Part shown: positions 11,493 to 13,226 of the stretch, piece by piece
How positions within the stretch are numbered: position 1 is the first letter of the stretch
Layout: the number at the start of each line of letters is the position of its first letter
DNA from: CAYXXZ01 sp964469165
GTDB taxonomy: Bacteria; Pseudomonadota; Gammaproteobacteria; Pseudomonadales; Porticoccaceae
Direction: 5' to 3'
Length of the DNA stretch: 13,226 nucleotides
Assembly (NCBI GenBank): GCA_964469165.1
Contig: CAYXXZ010000087.1
Location: 1 to 13,226 of the forward strand
The notes under the pieces: model-generated
Told to the model about the DNA's origin: nothing
Seen by the model: the letters and a program-made list of their open reading frames with translations, nothing else
Database searches by the model: none
Position numbers and translations under genes: made by a program

Positions 11493-13226
11493 CGTCTCCA
11501 GCAGGCGTTGGTAGACGGCAGTCACCGCTTGCCTGTGGTGTTCCAGCCCGTTTTCCCACCCCTGCCCGACCACGGCTTTCTGGCGCTGCAGCTGCAGGCG
11601 GTGAACCGCGGAACGGTAGGCGATGTAGGCCTCTCGCAGGGCATGCGCTTCGGCGCCGCTGAGCAACTGCTGGCTTTCGAGGCTGTCGAGAATGCGCATG
11701 TTGTCTGTCCAGCGCGTGAGCGCCGGGCATCGGTGGGCTTCGGCCAAGACCGCGAATTGAACCACAAATTCGATATCGACGATACCTCCGGCATCCTGTT
11801 TGACGTCGAAGCGCCCCTCGCGCCCGGCGCTGGCGGAAGACCCGAGATGCGCGCGCATCTTGTCGCGCATCTCGATCACGTCGCGGCGCAGCGCGGCGCC
11901 GTCGCGCGCCCGGCACAGTACGCGATGGCGGATATCGTCGAACAGCGGCGCGAGCCGCATGTCGCCCGCGACCGGTCGCGCCCGTACCAGCGCCTGGTGT
12001 TCCCAGGTCCAGGCGCCCTCTTGCTGGTATTTTTCGAAGGCGGCGAGGGAGGTTACCAACAGGCCGGAGTTGCCGTTGGGGCGCAGGCGGGTATCCACCT
12101 CGTAGAGATCGCCGCCGGCGGTCTGGGTACTGAGAATGTGAAGGAGGCGCTGACAGAGACGATTGAAATAGCTGGCGTTGTCGATGCTGCGCTCGCCGCT
12201 GCTGGACAGGGCCGGGTCGGCGTCGTGGAGAAACACCAGGTCCAGGTCGGAGCCATGGCCGAGCTCAAGCCCACCCAGCTTGCCGTAACCGACGATCAGC
12301 AGGCCCGGCGCCGGCGCCGCGTCGTCCGCCCTGCCGGGGTAGCCGTGGCGGGCGACCATCCACTCCTGCGCCATCGCCAGCACCTGGTCGAGAATCACCT
12401 CCGCGAGCCAGGTCAGGTTGTCGCTCACTTTCATCAGCGGCAGCGCTCCCGCCATTTCGCAGGCGGCGATGCGCAGGGATTGGGCGCGGCGGAAATGGCG
12501 CAGCGCTTCCATCTGGGCATCCAGGTCATCCACCGGCAGGCGCAACAGCACCTGTTGCAGATCCTGGGCGATACTTTGCTTGTCGGCGGGCGTGAACAGG
12601 GTGCGCACGTCCAGCAATTCGTCGAGCAGCGCCGGGTAGCGACCGATCTGCTGGGCGACCCACAGGCTCTGCGAGCACAGGTAGATCAATTGGCGCAGCG
12701 CCTGGGGGTTTTCGATCATCAGCACCAGATAGGCGCTGCGCCGCAACACCGCATCCACCAGCGGCAGGACGCGCGCGAGGGTTTCCGCGCCGCTGTCGAG
12801 CTCGGCGCACTGGGTGATCAGCAGCGGCATGAAGGCATCGAGACGGCTGCGCACCAGGGCTGTCATGCCCTTCACCGCGCGGCTTTCCCGCAACTGGTAG
12901 AGGGCGTGCGCCACACTGGCGGCATCACGCAGCCCCAGGGCTTCCAGCTCGCGCTCAAAGGCATCGCCATCCGCGGCGCCGAGCCACAGGCCGCGCACTG
13001 TCTGGAGTGCGGGGGACGTTTGCCGCTCCTCCGGTGCCTCCGCGGCGATGCCCGCGAACACATCCTCCACCAGCGCCCGGTGCTGTGCCAGGCACGCATA
13101 GAAGTCGTCCCAGTGCGCAAAGCCCATCAGCGCCGCCACGATGGTGCGCTGTTCGGGGTTATCCGGGAGGCGCTGGGTTTGCTTGTCGGCCATGCCCTGC
13201 AGGGCGTGCTCGGTGTCGCGCAAGAA
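11490..13226 (-). CDS. glnE: Bifunctional glutamine synthetase adenylyltransferase/deadenylylase (GlnE), N-terminus cut by window edge
   Basis: GlnE adds AMP to, and removes it from, glutamine synthetase in response to PII (GlnB) and glutamine, tuning nitrogen assimilation in the cytoplasm. The frame runs off the window: 578 codons are visible and the reading continues to base 13226 (FLRDTEHALQ), so the TTG at 13223 is not a start. The family is about 950 residues long, so roughly 350-380 N-terminal residues, with most of the deadenylylase catalytic domain, lie outside. The end of the N-terminal module and the linker are visible, then the complete adenylyltransferase domain: VVGYGKLGG-type motif, GHGSDLDLVFLHD with Asp pair at 12246-12248 and 12240-12242, YEVDTRLRPNG, WTWEHQALVRAR, MRAHLG and DAGGIVDIEF. 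It ends 52 bases before ilvE. No inactivating change is seen in the visible part. Confidence 0.97.
   Translation of the reverse strand, partial: FLRDTEHALQGMADKQTQRLPDNPEQRTIVAALMGFAHWDDFYACLAQHRALVEDVFAGIAAEAPEERQTSPALQTVRGLWLGAADGDAFERELEALGLRDAASVAHALYQLRESRAVKGMTALVRSRLDAFMPLLITQCAELDSGAETLARVLPLVDAVLRRSAYLVLMIENPQALRQLIYLCSQSLWVAQQIGRYPALLDELLDVRTLFTPADKQSIAQDLQQVLLRLPVDDLDAQMEALRHFRRAQSLRIAACEMAGALPLMKVSDNLTWLAEVILDQVLAMAQEWMVARHGYPGRADDAAPAPGLLIVGYGKLGGLELGHGSDLDLVFLHDADPALSSSGERSIDNASYFNRLCQRLLHILSTQTAGGDLYEVDTRLRPNGNSGLLVTSLAAFEKYQQEGAWTWEHQALVRARPVAGDMRLAPLFDDIRHRVLCRARDGAALRRDVIEMRDKMRAHLGSSASAGREGRFDVKQDAGGIVDIEFVVQFAVLAEAHRCPALTRWTDNMRILDSLESQQLLSGAEAHALREAYIAYRSAVHRLQLQRQKAVVGQGWENGLEHHRQAVTAVYQRLLET

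Noticed and set aside
1..13226. CRISPR array, tRNA or rRNA gene, transposase, prophage or toxin-antitoxin genes
   Set aside because: No regular repeat-spacer array, no tRNA-like cloverleaf or rRNA sequence and no mobile-element protein was recognised on reading either strand. The heptamer arrays have no spacers.

Overview
The window looks like a chromosomal piece of a GC-rich gammaproteobacterium. It carries the lipopolysaccharide (LPS) inner-core genes next to glnE and ilvE. Three things support this: a fused, bifunctional HldE; a run glnE-ilvE-waaF-waaG-waaP that resembles the Pseudomonas waa locus; and Pseudomonas-like IlvE and WaaP sequences. I cannot name the genus.

Left block, minus strand (about 79-2731): a small Fe(II)/2-oxoglutarate oxygenase, then waaC (heptosyltransferase I), then hldE (ADP-heptose precursor synthesis). 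A run of exactly 100 N (1520-1619) removes the 3' half of waaC and the ribosome-binding region of hldE. The run is almost certainly a placeholder of unknown true length.

Middle block, plus strand (about 3071-7310): three genes joined by 4-bp GTGA stop/start overlaps and transcribed divergently from the left block. They encode a GT9 heptosyltransferase-like protein with Asn where the family has its catalytic Asp, a polytopic GT-C/GT39-type membrane glycosyltransferase, and a GT2 glycosyltransferase fused to a WaaP/InaA-like sugar-kinase domain. A consensus -10 box (TATAAT) and a GAGGTGA Shine-Dalgarno precede the first gene. The intergenic regions on both sides contain degenerate 7-bp tandem repeats, TTTCACG-type on the left and AGCTNTA-type with an inverted partner array on the right. 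The block is therefore the most accessory-looking part of the window.

Right block, minus strand (7513-13226): glnE (3' part only), ilvE, waaF, waaG and waaP, tightly spaced or overlapping. waaC is missing from its usual place between waaF and waaG and lies about 6.2 kb away in the left block.

Together, HldE makes the heptose donor pathway intermediates, WaaC and WaaF add heptoses I and II, WaaG adds the first outer-core hexose, and WaaP phosphorylates heptose. The oxygenase and the plus-strand cassette are best read as strain-specific core tailoring by hydroxylation, extra glycosylation and extra phosphorylation. Their substrates cannot be read from sequence. The GT2-kinase fusion is the best candidate here for something poorly described.
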